Source: an uncultured Bradyrhizobium sp.
GTDB lineage: Bacteria > Pseudomonadota > Alphaproteobacteria > Rhizobiales > Xanthobacteraceae
Reading direction: 5' to 3'
NCBI RefSeq assembly: GCF_947648125.1
Contig: NZ_CANSMR010000015.1
Location: 143,009 to 207,008, forward strand
DNA length: 64,000 nt
Below, piece after piece: positions 53,652 through 63,381 of the stretch. The stretch's first letter is position 1; every line of letters begins with the position of its first letter. Both the position numbers and the translations under genes were made by a program. Below the pieces are notes generated by a model. The model was not told where the DNA came from and ran no database searches. It saw only the letters and a program-made list of their open reading frames with translations.

Positions 53652-53870
53652 CTAAGATCGCTTGTCGTTGCGAGGCTCACCGATCGAAACCGGCCTATTC
53701 AGAAAGTACTCCCGATTACCTGTTGCGGCTTCGGCGTACTGGTCGATGGATACGATGATGGCTTGGACGTGCTGATAGCAGTATCCCTCCCGTGGCGCCC
53801 GGTGCCGCACTTCATTCAGCGCGGCGAGGAATGGTGACAGTTCCTTCTCGTCGGCGAAGTACCTCACCAA
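53652..53870 (-). CDS. Small island protein of unknown function
   Basis: 72 residues (MVRYFADEKELSPFLAALNE; YCYQHVQAIIVSIDQYAEAA). Predicted mostly helical. TTG start after GGGAGG; it overlaps the upstream gene by seven bases. This protein type recurs in Bradyrhizobium as a hypothetical, but I know no function. Confidence 0.6.
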   Translation of the reverse strand: MVRYFADEKELSPFLAALNEVRHRAPREGYCYQHVQAIIVSIDQYAEAATGNREYFLNRPVSIGEPRNDKRS

Positions 53871-54091
53871 GAACGGCCTCCCAGAACTTTGGATTTCTTG
53901 GGCAGATCCTTTTTCAGCGCATCCCGCTGGGCACAGAGGGCGTCAATCTTGTCGCGCATCCGCTGAAGCAGGGCTTCGGCCGAGGCCGTTGGAATACCTG
54001 CCCGCTGGAGGGTCAGTATTTCCTTTCTCTGGCGTCCGACCTGGACGCGCATGCGCTCAATCTCCGAACGGAGATAATCGAGTGTTGGCAT
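53864..54091 (-). CDS. Small coiled-coil island protein
   Basis: 75 residues, helical and charged: MPTLDYLRSEIERMRVQVGR then a second helix (LLQRMRDKIDALCAQRDALK) and a basic tail. ATG 54,091 is preferred because the 35 codons upstream look unlike coding sequence. No family recognised. Divergent from the DUF4238 gene with 121 bases between. Confidence 0.6.
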   Translation of the reverse strand: MPTLDYLRSEIERMRVQVGRQRKEILTLQRAGIPTASAEALLQRMRDKIDALCAQRDALKKDLPKKSKVLGGRSW

Positions 54092-54212
54092 GGTTTGCTC
54101 TGAATTGGCGGCAAGCACTATAAGAACGAATGAAGAACATCGAGTCAAGGAGAGCTTGCTTAGGTGACGCGACACCCCTATATGATGTGCCACCATGGCG
54201 TCAGAGGCCTAG

Positions 54213-55127
54213 ATGAAGCACCATTTTAGTCCCGAGTTCTATTTGAGCGGCTGGGTCGGCCGCGATGGCCAGCTCTGCTGCATCCGCAAGGTCCACGGCA
54301 AGATCGTCGCCAAGCGCAGGGCGCCGGGTGGCACCGGCTACGTTCACGACGGCTACAAGACCGACCACATCCCCGAGGCCGATGCCCACCGCGTCGAGAC
54401 CGCCTTCATGTCCCCGCTGGACAATGACGCGGCCCGTGAGCTGCGGCGCATGCTGGCTGGCGACCCGCGCATCCGCACCTCGGAGGAGCGCAGCGCCTGG
54501 ACCCGGTTTGTCATCTCCCTGCTCTTCCGTCATCCTGCGGCCGTCGAGACCCTGAAGGCGCATTTCGGCGAGATGCACGGCATCGCCGTGGAAGGCGTTC
54601 AGGCCGAGAACCCGGGCACGGTCATCACCTTGGACCCGGCCTACACCAGCATCGCGGCCTCCAACATGCTGACCGACATCATCGACAACACCCGCGTCGG
54701 GCCGACCATCTTCGACATGAAGTGGGTGGTCGTCGATGTCACCGCGTCGAAGATCCCGCTGATGACCTCGGACCGCCCCGTGGTGATGCCGCTCGGGCTG
54801 GGTCACCCGGACTGCCACATCGCGCTGCCGATCTCGCCGACCAAGCTGTTCATTGCCGCCCATACTGACCGGTTCAAACAGCTCAGGCCCGGCCAGGAGA
54901 CGGCGGTGGTCAAGGCCATCAACAAGGCCGTGGTCGTTCAGGCTCAGGAGTATGTCTGGGCTCTTGATGACAGCCAGCTTGCCTTTATCGAGAAACACAT
55001 GGGCACGGCGCCCGAACGCGCACTCATGACCGACGAGCAGCGGCAGCAGGCCATCGACGCCGCGCGCGGCATCAAGACCAGCAGGCGGGCCCCTTGGGCC
55101 AGCCACCGCATGGAAGGCCGGTTCTAG
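54213..55127 (+). CDS. DUF4238 protein, likely island cargo
   Basis: 304 residues. It opens MKHHFSPEFYLSGWV, the HHxxPxFYLxxW-type start of the DUF4238 family, followed by FVISLLFRHPAAVETLKAHF and the conserved late block MTSDRPVVMPLG and LPISPTKLFIAAH. The biochemical role of DUF4238 is unknown; members are often found on mobile elements. Codon use is as GC-rich as the chromosome and unlike the A/T-richer island core, suggesting a separate acquisition. It lies just inside attR, a typical cargo or defence-gene slot. Confidence 0.8.
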   Translation: MKHHFSPEFYLSGWVGRDGQLCCIRKVHGKIVAKRRAPGGTGYVHDGYKTDHIPEADAHRVETAFMSPLDNDAARELRRMLAGDPRIRTSEERSAWTRFVISLLFRHPAAVETLKAHFGEMHGIAVEGVQAENPGTVITLDPAYTSIAASNMLTDIIDNTRVGPTIFDMKWVVVDVTASKIPLMTSDRPVVMPLGLGHPDCHIALPISPTKLFIAAHTDRFKQLRPGQETAVVKAINKAVVVQAQEYVWALDDSQLAFIEKHMGTAPERALMTDEQRQQAIDAARGIKTSRRAPWASHRMEGRF

Positions 55128-55173
55128 GGCCTTGGCGCACCAATCTGAACGCATGAGGAACGCCGCTAGGCAT

Positions 55174-55194
55174 TCCGGGACTTTGTCCGGGACT
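55174..55194. repeat. Right arm-type candidate site, two TCCGGGACT repeats
   Basis: TCCGGGACT at 55,174-55,182 and 55,186-55,194, same orientation and 12-bp period as the pair at 39,112-39,132. It lies 140 bases inside attR. Likely integrase or excisionase binding sites. Confidence 0.6.
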
Positions 55195-55293
55195 CTACGC
55201 CGCTAATCCTGGGATTTTGCCGAGTTTTGAGCGGTTTTCGTTCTGGGTCCGTCAATGGCACAAGACCGTCAGGCCATTGAGACTACTAGATAT

Positions 55294-56556
55294 TTATCCG
55301 AAACAACGTGCACATGCTCTGATCGCATCGAAGCTCTGGAAGCTCGGATGCACCAGCGCTTCCGGCGCGATCGCGAGCACGATCAGCGCCGCCACCGCCA
55401 ACGTGCGGAAGGTGATCGCGCGGCGGTCGACGATCACCGCGATCAGCACCACGGCCGTCATGAAGAACGATCGCTGGGTCGCGACCTCCGCCCCCGACAG
55501 CAGGAGGTAGAACGCCGCCGCAACGAGCGCGGCCGCCGCCGCCCATTTCTTGATCGGGTGTCCCGCCGTCAGCGCCGGAAACAGCGCAAGCAGCGCACGG
55601 ATGGTGAAGAACACGACGCCCGCGACCACGGCCATGTGGTAGCCGGAGATCGACAGCACATGGCCGAGCCCCGAGATGAACATCGCGTCGTTGACCGGCG
55701 TCGTGATCGCATCGCGCCGGCCGGTGAGCAGTGCCGTTGCGATCGCGCGCTGGTCGCCGTCGAGCGTGGTGCGGATCCGTGCGTCGATGGCGTCGCGCAG
55801 CCACTGCATGAATGCGGCATAACGCAACGCGAGGCCGCCGGTCGCCGGCGGCTCCTTTGTCCTGACCGCGCCCATCACGAAGCCGGATGCGCCGATGCCC
55901 TGGAAATAGAGGTCGCGGCCGAAATCATAGGAGCCCGGACGCTGCGGCCCGAGCGGCGGCATCAGCCGCGCCTTCAATTCGACAAAGCTGCCGACCTCGG
56001 GCGCGGTGCCCTTCTTCACCGACAGTCTGACGCGCTCGAGTTTCGGCACCTCGCGCTGGCTTTCCATCGACGCGACGCGCAGCACGAAGCGGTCGGTCTT
56101 CTCTCTGACGTCGCGTGCCTCGACAAAGCCGGTCAGCGCCACGGAAAATATCGGCCGCGCCAGCACGCCATGGGCGATCCGCGCGGTCCTCCATGTCGCC
56201 GTCGCAAAGCCGGCCGCGACCGCAGCCAGCATCACGACAGCGGGAAACACCCGGCGCCGCCGCAGCAGCAGCGCCAGCATGCAGAGCGCGATCGCGACGA
56301 TGACCGCGACCGATAGCACCGGCTCGTGCTCGGCCGCGAAATAGAACGCGATACCGGTCCCGAACGCTACCGGCACCCACGGCAACAGCCGCCCGGCCCC
56401 CGTCTCCGAACGCGCCCATTGCCGCAATGTGTCGACGAGAGGCCGCCAGATGCTGGCGCGCACCGGAATATAGCCGCCGACCGGCGCAGCCGCGCGCGGC
56501 GGCCACGTCCCCGCGTAGCCGCGTCTGCCGCCCGGCGTCGTGCCCTGCTCCGCCAT
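55294..56556 (-). pseudogene. comEC: comEC, 5' part (truncated by the island)
   Basis: N-terminal part of ComEC: a DUF4131-type region (YDFGRDLYFQGIGASGFVMG) and the first membrane part of the competence domain (GLGHVLSISGYHMAVVAGVV; SGAEVATQRSFFMTAVVL). Native sequence ends at HPSFQ, about residue 407, at the core. Thirteen island-encoded residues and a stop follow. Truncated inside the membrane channel domain, it should not form a working DNA-uptake pore. ATG 56,556 starts the original gene, which reads away from gltX. Confidence 0.93.
55335..55346. other. attR core
   Basis: TCTGGAAGCTCG, the second copy of the 12-bp core, followed directly by intact comEC sequence (GATGCACCAG on the plus strand). 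Confidence 0.88.
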
Positions 56557-56991
56557 TCCGCTCGCGATCCCTGCCGGGACGCGAAGCTACCGGAAGCTGT
56601 GACCTCACCGCTAGCGGAACGGATGCAGAATACGGACCGGCAAGGCGGGCATACCAGGATCGACCTGCGCCGCGGCTTCTCGCGCCGAGCCACAGCTGCG
56701 GCCTGCGTCAAACCGATCGAGCCGAAAGTCTCATTAGGTACCGATGCCATTGGGATTAGACTACCCTGATGCCTCCACTCCCGGACAGACGGGGGATGAG
56801 GCAGTGACGGCTCGCGGCAACCTGAAGACCGCTGGAGCTCTTCTCAGGTGGATCACAACTCCCCTGAGACCAGGCGTTGCGGACGAACTCGCAAATCTCG
56901 CCTGCAACGCCGCGCACCACGCGTACGCCGCGAGCGGATAGATCGCTGAAAAAACGCGAGGCGTAGCGTTTGCAATTGATAGGAGCAGCAC
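56557..56991. other. Intergenic region between comEC and the MHS transporter gene
   Basis: 435 bases. Short open frames occur but none has a ribosome site or protein-like sequence. It should contain divergent promoters; no repeat or RNA was recognised. Confidence 0.5.
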
Positions 56992-58320
56992 ATGGCAATT
57001 CAAGTACCGAGCGATTTTCGTCGCGTGATTGTCGCTGCGTCAGTGGGAAACATCATTGAGTGGTACGACTTCTATATCTTTGGCAGCCTGGCCGCAGTTC
57101 TGTCGGTCAAGTTCTTTGAGCAATCCCACCCCCTTGCAGCCCTGCTGAGCACAATCGCACTGTTCACTGCTGGATTCCTGATCCGTCCGATGGGGGCCTT
57201 CCTGTTCGGATGGATGGGCGATCGGGTCGGCCGCAAATATACATTCCTCATTACGCTGAGCGGAATGGGCCTGGGAACGGGAGCGATCGGACTGATCCCA
57301 ACTTATCAGTCGATCGGCCTGGCGGCCGCATTCATCCTGTTCGGCTTGCGGATGATCCAGGGTCTATGCCTGGGCGGCGAATATGGCGGCGCCATCACCT
57401 ATGTCGCCGAGCATGTTCCGGACGACAGCCGGGGCTACTACACAGGCTGGCTACAAACCTCGCCGACGCTCGGGATCGTGGTGTCGCTGGCCGTGATCGT
57501 TCTGACCCGGACCTGGGCCGGCAATCAGGCCTTCGACGAATGGGCGTGGCGCGTTCCGTTCCTGGTCTCGTTCCTGCTGGTGGCCATCGCCATTTACATC
57601 CGCCTCCAGCTCCAGGAGACGCCGATTTTCCAGGAGATCAAGGCACGCGGACAGATGACCAGGAATCCCTGGCGGGAAGCTTTCCTCAGCACCAACATCA
57701 AGTACATCTTGATCGCCATCGTCGTCCTGATCGGACAGGGCGTGGTCTGGTACAGCGGTCAATTCTGGGCACTGTACTTCCTGCAGCAGGTCTCCAAGGT
57801 CGATCCGGTTACCTCGGCCTACATCGTGGGAACCGCGCTGCTGATCGCAACGCCGAGCCTGATCTTCTTTGGTTGGCTGTCGGATCAGATCGGCCGCAAA
57901 TCCGTGATCCTCGGAGGAATGCTGCTTGCTGCGATCACCTACTATCCACTGTATCTGTGGCTCGGCATGGTCACGCAGCCGGGACACATCAACTATCCGG
58001 TCGCCGTCTTCATCATCTTCATCCTCGTCTGCTACGTCGGGATGGTGTACGGGCCGGTCGGCGCGTTCCTGGCGGAGTTCTTCCCGGCCAGGATCAGGTA
58101 CACCTCGGTTTCGGTGCCGTATCATATCGGCAACGGTTGGGGCGGCGGATTGGTGCCGTTCATCACGTCAGCCGCCTTCGCAGCGACCGGCAGCGTCGGC
58201 TACGCGCTGATCTACCCAATTGCCGTTCCCGCGGTGTGCTTCGTGATCGCCCTCTTCATTATGCCGGAGACACGCAAGACCAGGATTTGGGAGCAGATCG
58301 AGGCGAGAGTCGCATCGTGA
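56992..58320 (+). CDS. MFS transporter of the metabolite:H+ symporter (MHS) family
   Basis: 442 residues, about 12 membrane helices. Family signatures: IIEWYDFYIFGSLAAVLSVKFF in helix 1 (typical MHS opening), FGWMGDRVGRKYTFLITL in loop 2-3, GLCLGGEYGGAITYVAEH in helix 4-5, and FGWLSDQIGRKSVIL in the second half. Such proteins take up dicarboxylates, alpha-ketoglutarate, proline/betaine or shikimate with protons. TAGGAGCAG precedes the ATG. Orphan gene; substrate undetermined. Confidence 0.92.
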   Translation: MAIQVPSDFRRVIVAASVGNIIEWYDFYIFGSLAAVLSVKFFEQSHPLAALLSTIALFTAGFLIRPMGAFLFGWMGDRVGRKYTFLITLSGMGLGTGAIGLIPTYQSIGLAAAFILFGLRMIQGLCLGGEYGGAITYVAEHVPDDSRGYYTGWLQTSPTLGIVVSLAVIVLTRTWAGNQAFDEWAWRVPFLVSFLLVAIAIYIRLQLQETPIFQEIKARGQMTRNPWREAFLSTNIKYILIAIVVLIGQGVVWYSGQFWALYFLQQVSKVDPVTSAYIVGTALLIATPSLIFFGWLSDQIGRKSVILGGMLLAAITYYPLYLWLGMVTQPGHINYPVAVFIIFILVCYVGMVYGPVGAFLAEFFPARIRYTSVSVPYHIGNGWGGGLVPFITSAAFAATGSVGYALIYPIAVPAVCFVIALFIMPETRKTRIWEQIEARVAS

Positions 58321-58556
58321 CGGGGTGACCTTGCTGAGGGCGGCTAACCCTGCGGCAAGTGTCATGGCCACCTTCCGCCAAGTGCGGGACGACGCTTCTG
58401 AATCGTCCCGTACTCGCCGTCTCTGGCGTGATTTCTCCGCAGAATCTGCATCCGCGTCACGTCAACGCGGCCTGGAGGGGATCCTGCTCCACACAATTCC
58501 AACCTCTCCGGCCGCCGGTGGTCGGCGGTCAGACCAGCGTTTCAGTCGGCTCTCTC

Positions 58557-58919
58557 TCAGCCAGCTCGGTGATGCCAGCGATCGTGCCACCAGGTGGTGA
58601 AATCACGATCCGTCGCCAGCTCCCAGCCAGCGAGCACGATCACCACGATGCCGGCGAGCACGCTGCTCGTCGTGACCGGTCCCTGTTGGTAGCTAAACGT
58701 CCAAGGTGCTAACACCAGAGCCAACCCCATCAGCATCTCGCCCCATTCCTCCAGATAGGACGGAATGATGAATGCCTCCAAGGCAAACAGCACGACGCCC
58801 AATCCGAGCGCGATGGAGATCCAGAGCGCTGCCCCGGAGAAGCCCAGTGCAAACGGCGACGCGACCAGCCAGACGCCCACCAACAGGCTGGCAGCATCCT
58901 GCCAGTGTTGAATGCGCAT
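58557..58919 (-). CDS. SPW-repeat membrane protein
   Basis: 120 residues with four hydrophobic helices and two copies of the SPW-type motif (GVWLVASPFALGFSG and GLALVLAPWTFSYQQG). The motif defines the family; its function is unknown. A strong AAGGAGGTGA ribosome site precedes ATG 58,919. A His-rich end (WWHDRWHHRAG) may be metal-binding. 58,321-58,556 on one side shows nothing. Confidence 0.85.
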   Translation of the reverse strand: MRIQHWQDAASLLVGVWLVASPFALGFSGAALWISIALGLGVVLFALEAFIIPSYLEEWGEMLMGLALVLAPWTFSYQQGPVTTSSVLAGIVVIVLAGWELATDRDFTTWWHDRWHHRAG

Positions 58920-59168
58920 AATCCTCACCTCCTTCTTCCGAAGACATGGTGTGGCGGGGACAAAAAAGCATCTGTCCGACCTGCGATGTGTTGCCGCTGC
59001 TGATCCGCAAAGCCACGTCCCTCCGGCGTGTCGCCACCAGGAAAGCGCTCTTGCAATCGCGCGGCATCAAGATGCACACTGTGCGCGCTTGACCAGGTGT
59101 CAACGTCTGCGGTTCGCGGCCCGACCGGTGTCCCACGGTTGCGCTCAGGACGAGAGGAGTATGACGCC

Positions 59169-59351
59169 ATGCGAGAAACCGAAATCCACGACTATGCGCG
59201 GCAGTTGCTTGAGGCACATGGCGTCAGGGCCATTGCGGAAGCTGCCCAAAACGCCATCGAACTTGAAGCAAAAGGCGAGGCCGAACTGGCCAGAACCTGG
59301 CGGCATATCGAAGACGCCATGAAGCTGATGCGCGGGCCGCACCAAAGCTGA
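59169..59351 (+). CDS. Small helical protein upstream of glutamine synthetase
   Basis: 60 residues ([40 protein letters not shown]), predicted to be two helices. AGGAG precedes the ATG. Homologues are common as hypothetical proteins in Bradyrhizobium. It ends 113 bases before the glutamine synthetase gene on the same strand; any functional link is a guess. Confidence 0.7.
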   Translation: MRETEIHDYARQLLEAHGVRAIAEAAQNAIELEAKGEAELARTWRHIEDAMKLMRGPHQS

Positions 59352-59464
59352 GGCCGCCAGCGCGCAGCGCAGAACGTGGAGCAGGATCCGTCTCAAGCCG
59401 CTTTGTGGCGGCTGAACGGCAGCACAATCTCAACGAGGCGGCTCTCCATGACAGGAGTGAAGCT

Positions 59465-60895
59465 ATGTTTCCGACGTGCGCAACAGCCCAAGATATCGTG
59501 AAGGCGATCAAGGACGAGAAAGTGCAGATGATCGATCTGCGATTCACTGATTTGCCGGGGCTATGGCAACATTTTTCTGTCCCTCCGAGCGCGGCGAGCA
59601 TCGACGCCCTCAGCGAAGGGATTGGATTCGACGGTTCATCGATCCGCGGTTTTCAGGAAATTCAGGAAAGCGACATGCTGGTCGTCCCGGACCCGACCAC
59701 CGCTTTCCTCGACCCGTATTCCCCTGCATCCACCCTGGTATTGATCTGCAACATCCGCGACCCCGTGACCGGTCAATCCTATAGCCGTGATGCCCGCTAC
59801 ATCGCCCAGAAAGCCGAAACCCACCTGAAAGCCACGGGCCACGCCGATATCAGCTACTTCGGTCCGGAGGCGGAATTCTTCGTGTTCGACAGCGTGCGCT
59901 ACGGACAGGACATCAATTACGCTTTCCACGAAATCGATTCCAGTGAAGGCAGCTGGAACACGGGCACAGATGAAGTGCCCAATCTGGGACACAAGCCACG
60001 CCCGAAAGAGGGATACTTTCCGGTGCCCCCGACGGACAGCATGCAGGCGCTCCGCACCGAAATGGTGTTGACCATGGAACAGCTGGGCATCCAGATCGAA
60101 GCCCATCACCATGAAGTCGCGACCGGTGGGCAGAACGAAATCGACATGCGCTTCACCACGCTCACGCGCATGGCGGACAATCTGATGATCTACAAATACG
60201 TGGTGAAGAACACCGCTCGCCGGAATGGTATGACCGCAACGTTCATGCCAAAGCCGCTGTTCGAGGACAACGCGTCGGGAATGCACGTTCATCAGTCGCT
60301 GTGGAAGGGTGAGACCAACCTGTTCTACGACAGGGGCGACTATGCCGAACTGAGCCAGCTCGCCCGCCACTATATCGGCGGCCTGCTGACCCACGCCTGG
60401 GCGTTGTGCGGGCTTTGCGCTCCCACCACGAACTCCTATCGGCGTCTGGTGCCGGGCTATGAGGCTCCGATCAACCTGGTTTATTCCCAGCGCAACCGCT
60501 CAGCCTGCTGCCGCATTCCGATGTATTCGCCGAACCCGAAGGCCAAGCGCGTCGAATTTCGCTCGCCAGATCCCTCCTGCAATCCCTATCTGGCGTTTGC
60601 CGCGATGCTGATGGCAGGTCTCGACGGCATCCATTACAAGATCGACCCGGGTAGCCCGATCGACAAGAACCTCTACGACCTGCCGCCCGCCGAGGCGAAG
60701 GAGGTGAAGTCGACGCCGGGGTCGCTGGACCAAGCGCTGGACGCGCTCGAACGCGATCACGCATTCCTGCTGCGCAACGATGTCTTCACCGCCGACGTGA
60801 TCGAAACCTGGCTCGACTACAAGCGGAAAAAGGAGGTCGATCCCATCAGATTGCGACCTCATCCCTACGAGTTCCATTTGTACTACGACATCTAG
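59465..60895 (+). CDS. Glutamine synthetase, type I, non-canonical copy
   Basis: 476 residues. GSI signatures: [35 protein letters not shown], metal ligands in [25 protein letters not shown] and [13 protein letters not shown]. The adenylylation-site Tyr is kept ([12 protein letters not shown]), so activity may be controlled by GlnE-type modification. The N-terminal region ([20 protein letters not shown]) and several blocks differ from the main rhizobial GlnA, so I read it as an extra GSI, perhaps gained by transfer. AGGAGTGA precedes ATG 59,465. No glnB or transport gene adjoins it. Confidence 0.92.
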   Translation: MFPTCATAQDIVKAIKDEKVQMIDLRFTDLPGLWQHFSVPPSAASIDALSEGIGFDGSSIRGFQEIQESDMLVVPDPTTAFLDPYSPASTLVLICNIRDPVTGQSYSRDARYIAQKAETHLKATGHADISYFGPEAEFFVFDSVRYGQDINYAFHEIDSSEGSWNTGTDEVPNLGHKPRPKEGYFPVPPTDSMQALRTEMVLTMEQLGIQIEAHHHEVATGGQNEIDMRFTTLTRMADNLMIYKYVVKNTARRNGMTATFMPKPLFEDNASGMHVHQSLWKGETNLFYDRGDYAELSQLARHYIGGLLTHAWALCGLCAPTTNSYRRLVPGYEAPINLVYSQRNRSACCRIPMYSPNPKAKRVEFRSPDPSCNPYLAFAAMLMAGLDGIHYKIDPGSPIDKNLYDLPPAEAKEVKSTPGSLDQALDALERDHAFLLRNDVFTADVIETWLDYKRKKEVDPIRLRPHPYEFHLYYDI

Positions 60896-61107
60896 CTAGC
60901 GGCGACCGCTCGCTCTGTGCGGACCAACCTAGTGCTCAATCAGGGGGCTCGCCTCCCGCCACCACGGCGTCGGATGCCGGAGTCGCCCGTGCGGTCGGGG
61001 CGGTCCAACACCCGGAAGCCGCTCTCCACAGCCTACGACCATGGTCCCTCCTTTGACTACGAGGGCCCGCCGGCCCTCGACTTTTGTGTCACGTTCCAGC
61101 GCGAAGC

Positions 61108-61494
61108 CTAGATCAATGGCGTTTGCGACGAGACGTGATGGCAGGCGATCTTCCAGTCACCGTCCTCGCGCGCGATCACCCAGGTGATCTTGACGGCGAG
61201 CGAGGGCGCATCGCCGTCGAGGAAGAAGGACGCGATAGCAGCCATATTGACGAGATCCGCATTCACTTGCGCGGTCCTGACGTCGCTGAACTGAACGCGC
61301 GGCGCGTGCCAGCGCGGCAGGCCGTTGAAATAGGCCTTCACCCCGTCGCGACCGCGATAGAGCGTCGGGTTCGAGCCGAAGAAGAACGCGTGCTGCGAGT
61401 AGAGCGCAGCAAGCGCCTCCGCATCAAGTTTGCTGAAACCCGCGGACCATCGCGCGATGATGGCGGAGGCGATATCGCCGGCTTTATCGGGCAT
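61108..61494 (-). CDS. NTF2-like (SnoaL-type) protein
   Basis: 128 residues with the cone-shaped NTF2/SnoaL fold pattern: N-terminal helices ARWSAGFSKLDAEALAALYS, the DGVKAYFNGLPRW segment and the strand WVIAREDGDWKIACHHVS at the end. Members are isomerases, hydrolases or binding proteins; the active-site residues are not diagnostic. GGAGG precedes the ATG. It follows glnS by 35 bases on the same strand, likely one operon. Confidence 0.85.
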   Translation of the reverse strand: MPDKAGDIASAIIARWSAGFSKLDAEALAALYSQHAFFFGSNPTLYRGRDGVKAYFNGLPRWHAPRVQFSDVRTAQVNADLVNMAAIASFFLDGDAPSLAVKITWVIAREDGDWKIACHHVSSQTPLI

Positions 61495-61529
61495 CGATCG
61501 CCTCCGTCCGTTGTCCGCGCCGGATTGCG

Positions 61530-63209
61530 CTAACCCTTGCCGCCGACTTCCTTGGCGAAGGTGTCGCGCAGGCCGATGGTGCGGTTGAACACCAGCCGGT
61601 CCGGCGTCGAATCCGCGTCGCGCACGAAATAGCCCTGCCGCTCGAACTGCATCGCGTCAGGCGAATTGCCCTCGGCGATCGCTGGCTCGACCCGCGCATC
61701 GCTGAGCACTTCCAGCGACTGCGGGTTCAGATCGGCGGCGAAATCGGCTGCGTTCGGGCTCGGGTTGGCGAACAGCTGATTGTAGATGCGGATTTCCGCC
61801 GGCTTCGACTGCGCCGCCGGCAACCAGTGCATCGTCGCCTTCACCTTGCGGCCGTCGGGTGCGTTGCCGCCCTTGGTCGCGGGATCGTAAGTGGCGCGAA
61901 GCTCGACGATCTCGCCGGCATCGTTCTTGATCACGCCCGTGCACTTGATGAAATAGGCATAGCGCAGCCGCACCTCATTGCCGGGCGAGAGGCGGAAGAA
62001 CTTCTTCGGCGGGTTCTCCATGAAGTCGTCGCGCTCGATATAGAGCTCGCGCCCGAACGCGATCTTGCGGGTGCCGGCGTCCGGATTGTCGGGATGGTTG
62101 ATCGCCTCGATCTCCTCGACCTGCCCTTCCGGATAGTTCTCGATCACCACCTTGAGCGGCCGCAGCACGGCCATCCGGCGCAGCGACGTGCGGTTCAGCT
62201 CCTCGCGGATGCAGAATTCCAGCATGCCGACATCGACCACGCTGTTGGCCTTGGCAACGCCGATGCGCTTGATGAATTCGCGCACTGCAGCCGGCGGCAC
62301 GCCGCGCCGCTTCAGGCCGGCGACGGTCGGCATCCGCGGATCGTCCCAGCCCGAGACGTGCCCGTCGCGGACGAGCTGCGTCAGCACGCGCTTGGACAGC
62401 AGCGTGTAGGTCAAATTGAGCCGCGCCATTTCGTACTGGCGTGGCTTCGAGGGCACCGGCAGCTTGTCGAGCAGCCACTCATAGAGCGGCCGGTGATCCT
62501 CGAACTCCAGCGTACAGATCGAATGGGTGATGCCCTCGATGGCGTCGGACTGGCCGTGCGCGTAGTCGTAGCTCGGATAGATCGACCATTTGTCGCCGGT
62601 GCGCGGATGGTGGGCGTGCAGGATGCGATACAGCACGGGATCGCGCAGGTTGATGTTGCCGGCGGCCATGTCGATTTTGGCGCGCAGCACGCGGGCGCCG
62701 TTCGAGAACTCGCCAGCCTTCATGCGGCGGAACAGGTCGAGGTTTTCCTCCACCGAACGGTCGCGGAACGGCGAGTTCTTGCCGGGCTCGGTCAGCGAGC
62801 CGCGGGAAGTGCGGATCTCCTCCTGCGACTGATCGTCAACATAGGCGTAGCCGGCCTTGATCAGGCCCTCGGCCCAGTCGTACAGGCGCTCGAAATAGTC
62901 CGATGCAAAGAAGAGGTTGTTGCCCCAATCGTAGCCGAGCCAATGCACGTCGGCCTGGATCGAGTCGATGTACTCCTGCTCCTCCTTGGTCGGATTGGTG
63001 TCGTCGAAGCGCAGGTTGCACTGGCCGCCGAACTCCTGCGCGATGCCGAAATTCAGGGCAATCGACTTGGCGTGACCGATATGCAGGTAGCCGTTCGGCT
63101 CCGGCGGAAAGCGGGTCACGATCCGATTGTGCTTATGGGAGGAGAGATCGGCCTGGACGATGTCGCGGATGAAGTCGCGCCCTGCCTCTGCCATCGTGTC
63201 AGTCGTCAT
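61530..63209 (-). CDS. glnS: Glutaminyl-tRNA synthetase
   Basis: 559 residues. Class I synthetase with HIGH box ([18 protein letters not shown]), the KMSKS-equivalent [11 protein letters not shown], and GlnRS-specific [20 protein letters not shown]-type sequence (part: [14 protein letters not shown]). Two-part beta-barrel anticodon domain follows. ATG 63,209 is preceded by AGGGAA. It is divergent from gltX, so both glutamine- and glutamate-tRNA synthetases are encoded side by side here. Confidence 0.97.
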   Translation of the reverse strand: MTTDTMAEAGRDFIRDIVQADLSSHKHNRIVTRFPPEPNGYLHIGHAKSIALNFGIAQEFGGQCNLRFDDTNPTKEEQEYIDSIQADVHWLGYDWGNNLFFASDYFERLYDWAEGLIKAGYAYVDDQSQEEIRTSRGSLTEPGKNSPFRDRSVEENLDLFRRMKAGEFSNGARVLRAKIDMAAGNINLRDPVLYRILHAHHPRTGDKWSIYPSYDYAHGQSDAIEGITHSICTLEFEDHRPLYEWLLDKLPVPSKPRQYEMARLNLTYTLLSKRVLTQLVRDGHVSGWDDPRMPTVAGLKRRGVPPAAVREFIKRIGVAKANSVVDVGMLEFCIREELNRTSLRRMAVLRPLKVVIENYPEGQVEEIEAINHPDNPDAGTRKIAFGRELYIERDDFMENPPKKFFRLSPGNEVRLRYAYFIKCTGVIKNDAGEIVELRATYDPATKGGNAPDGRKVKATMHWLPAAQSKPAEIRIYNQLFANPSPNAADFAADLNPQSLEVLSDARVEPAIAEGNSPDAMQFERQGYFVRDADSTPDRLVFNRTIGLRDTFAKEVGGKG

Positions 63210-63381
63210 CAAAGGGTTCCCTGAAGGAGTCAGCTCAACCTTCTGCCAAATTCGCGCCGTCCGGCCAAGTCTGGTTTAGCCGGCGACGAGCCTGGTTTGG
63301 CCGGCAAAAGGTCAGCCGGGGCTTTAGTTATGTTCGGTTCCTGATATACACCACCGCCCATTCCAGCATACGCGTTCGATC

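Larger units (their letters stand above)
39041..55346. mobile_element. Phage-derived integrative island inside comEC (about 16.3 kb)
   Basis: Bounded by perfect 12-bp direct repeats within comEC. Left end has a tyrosine integrase and excisionase-like gene; candidate arm sites occur near both ends. The interior holds a replication gene with iterons, TerS, a tape measure protein, a capsid-associated-type protein and many small genes, with visibly more A+T than the flanks. No large terminase, portal, major capsid, protease or lysis gene was recognised. It is either a deleted prophage or a satellite-like element that needs a helper. Confidence 0.92.

Noticed and set aside
56744-56941. Possible 65-residue protein upstream of the MHS transporter
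   Set aside because: No ribosome site, open frames on both strands over the same bases, and no protein-like features.
61827-63224. 465-codon plus-strand frame opposite glnS
   Set aside because: Mirror of the glnS codon pattern; no start signal or family.
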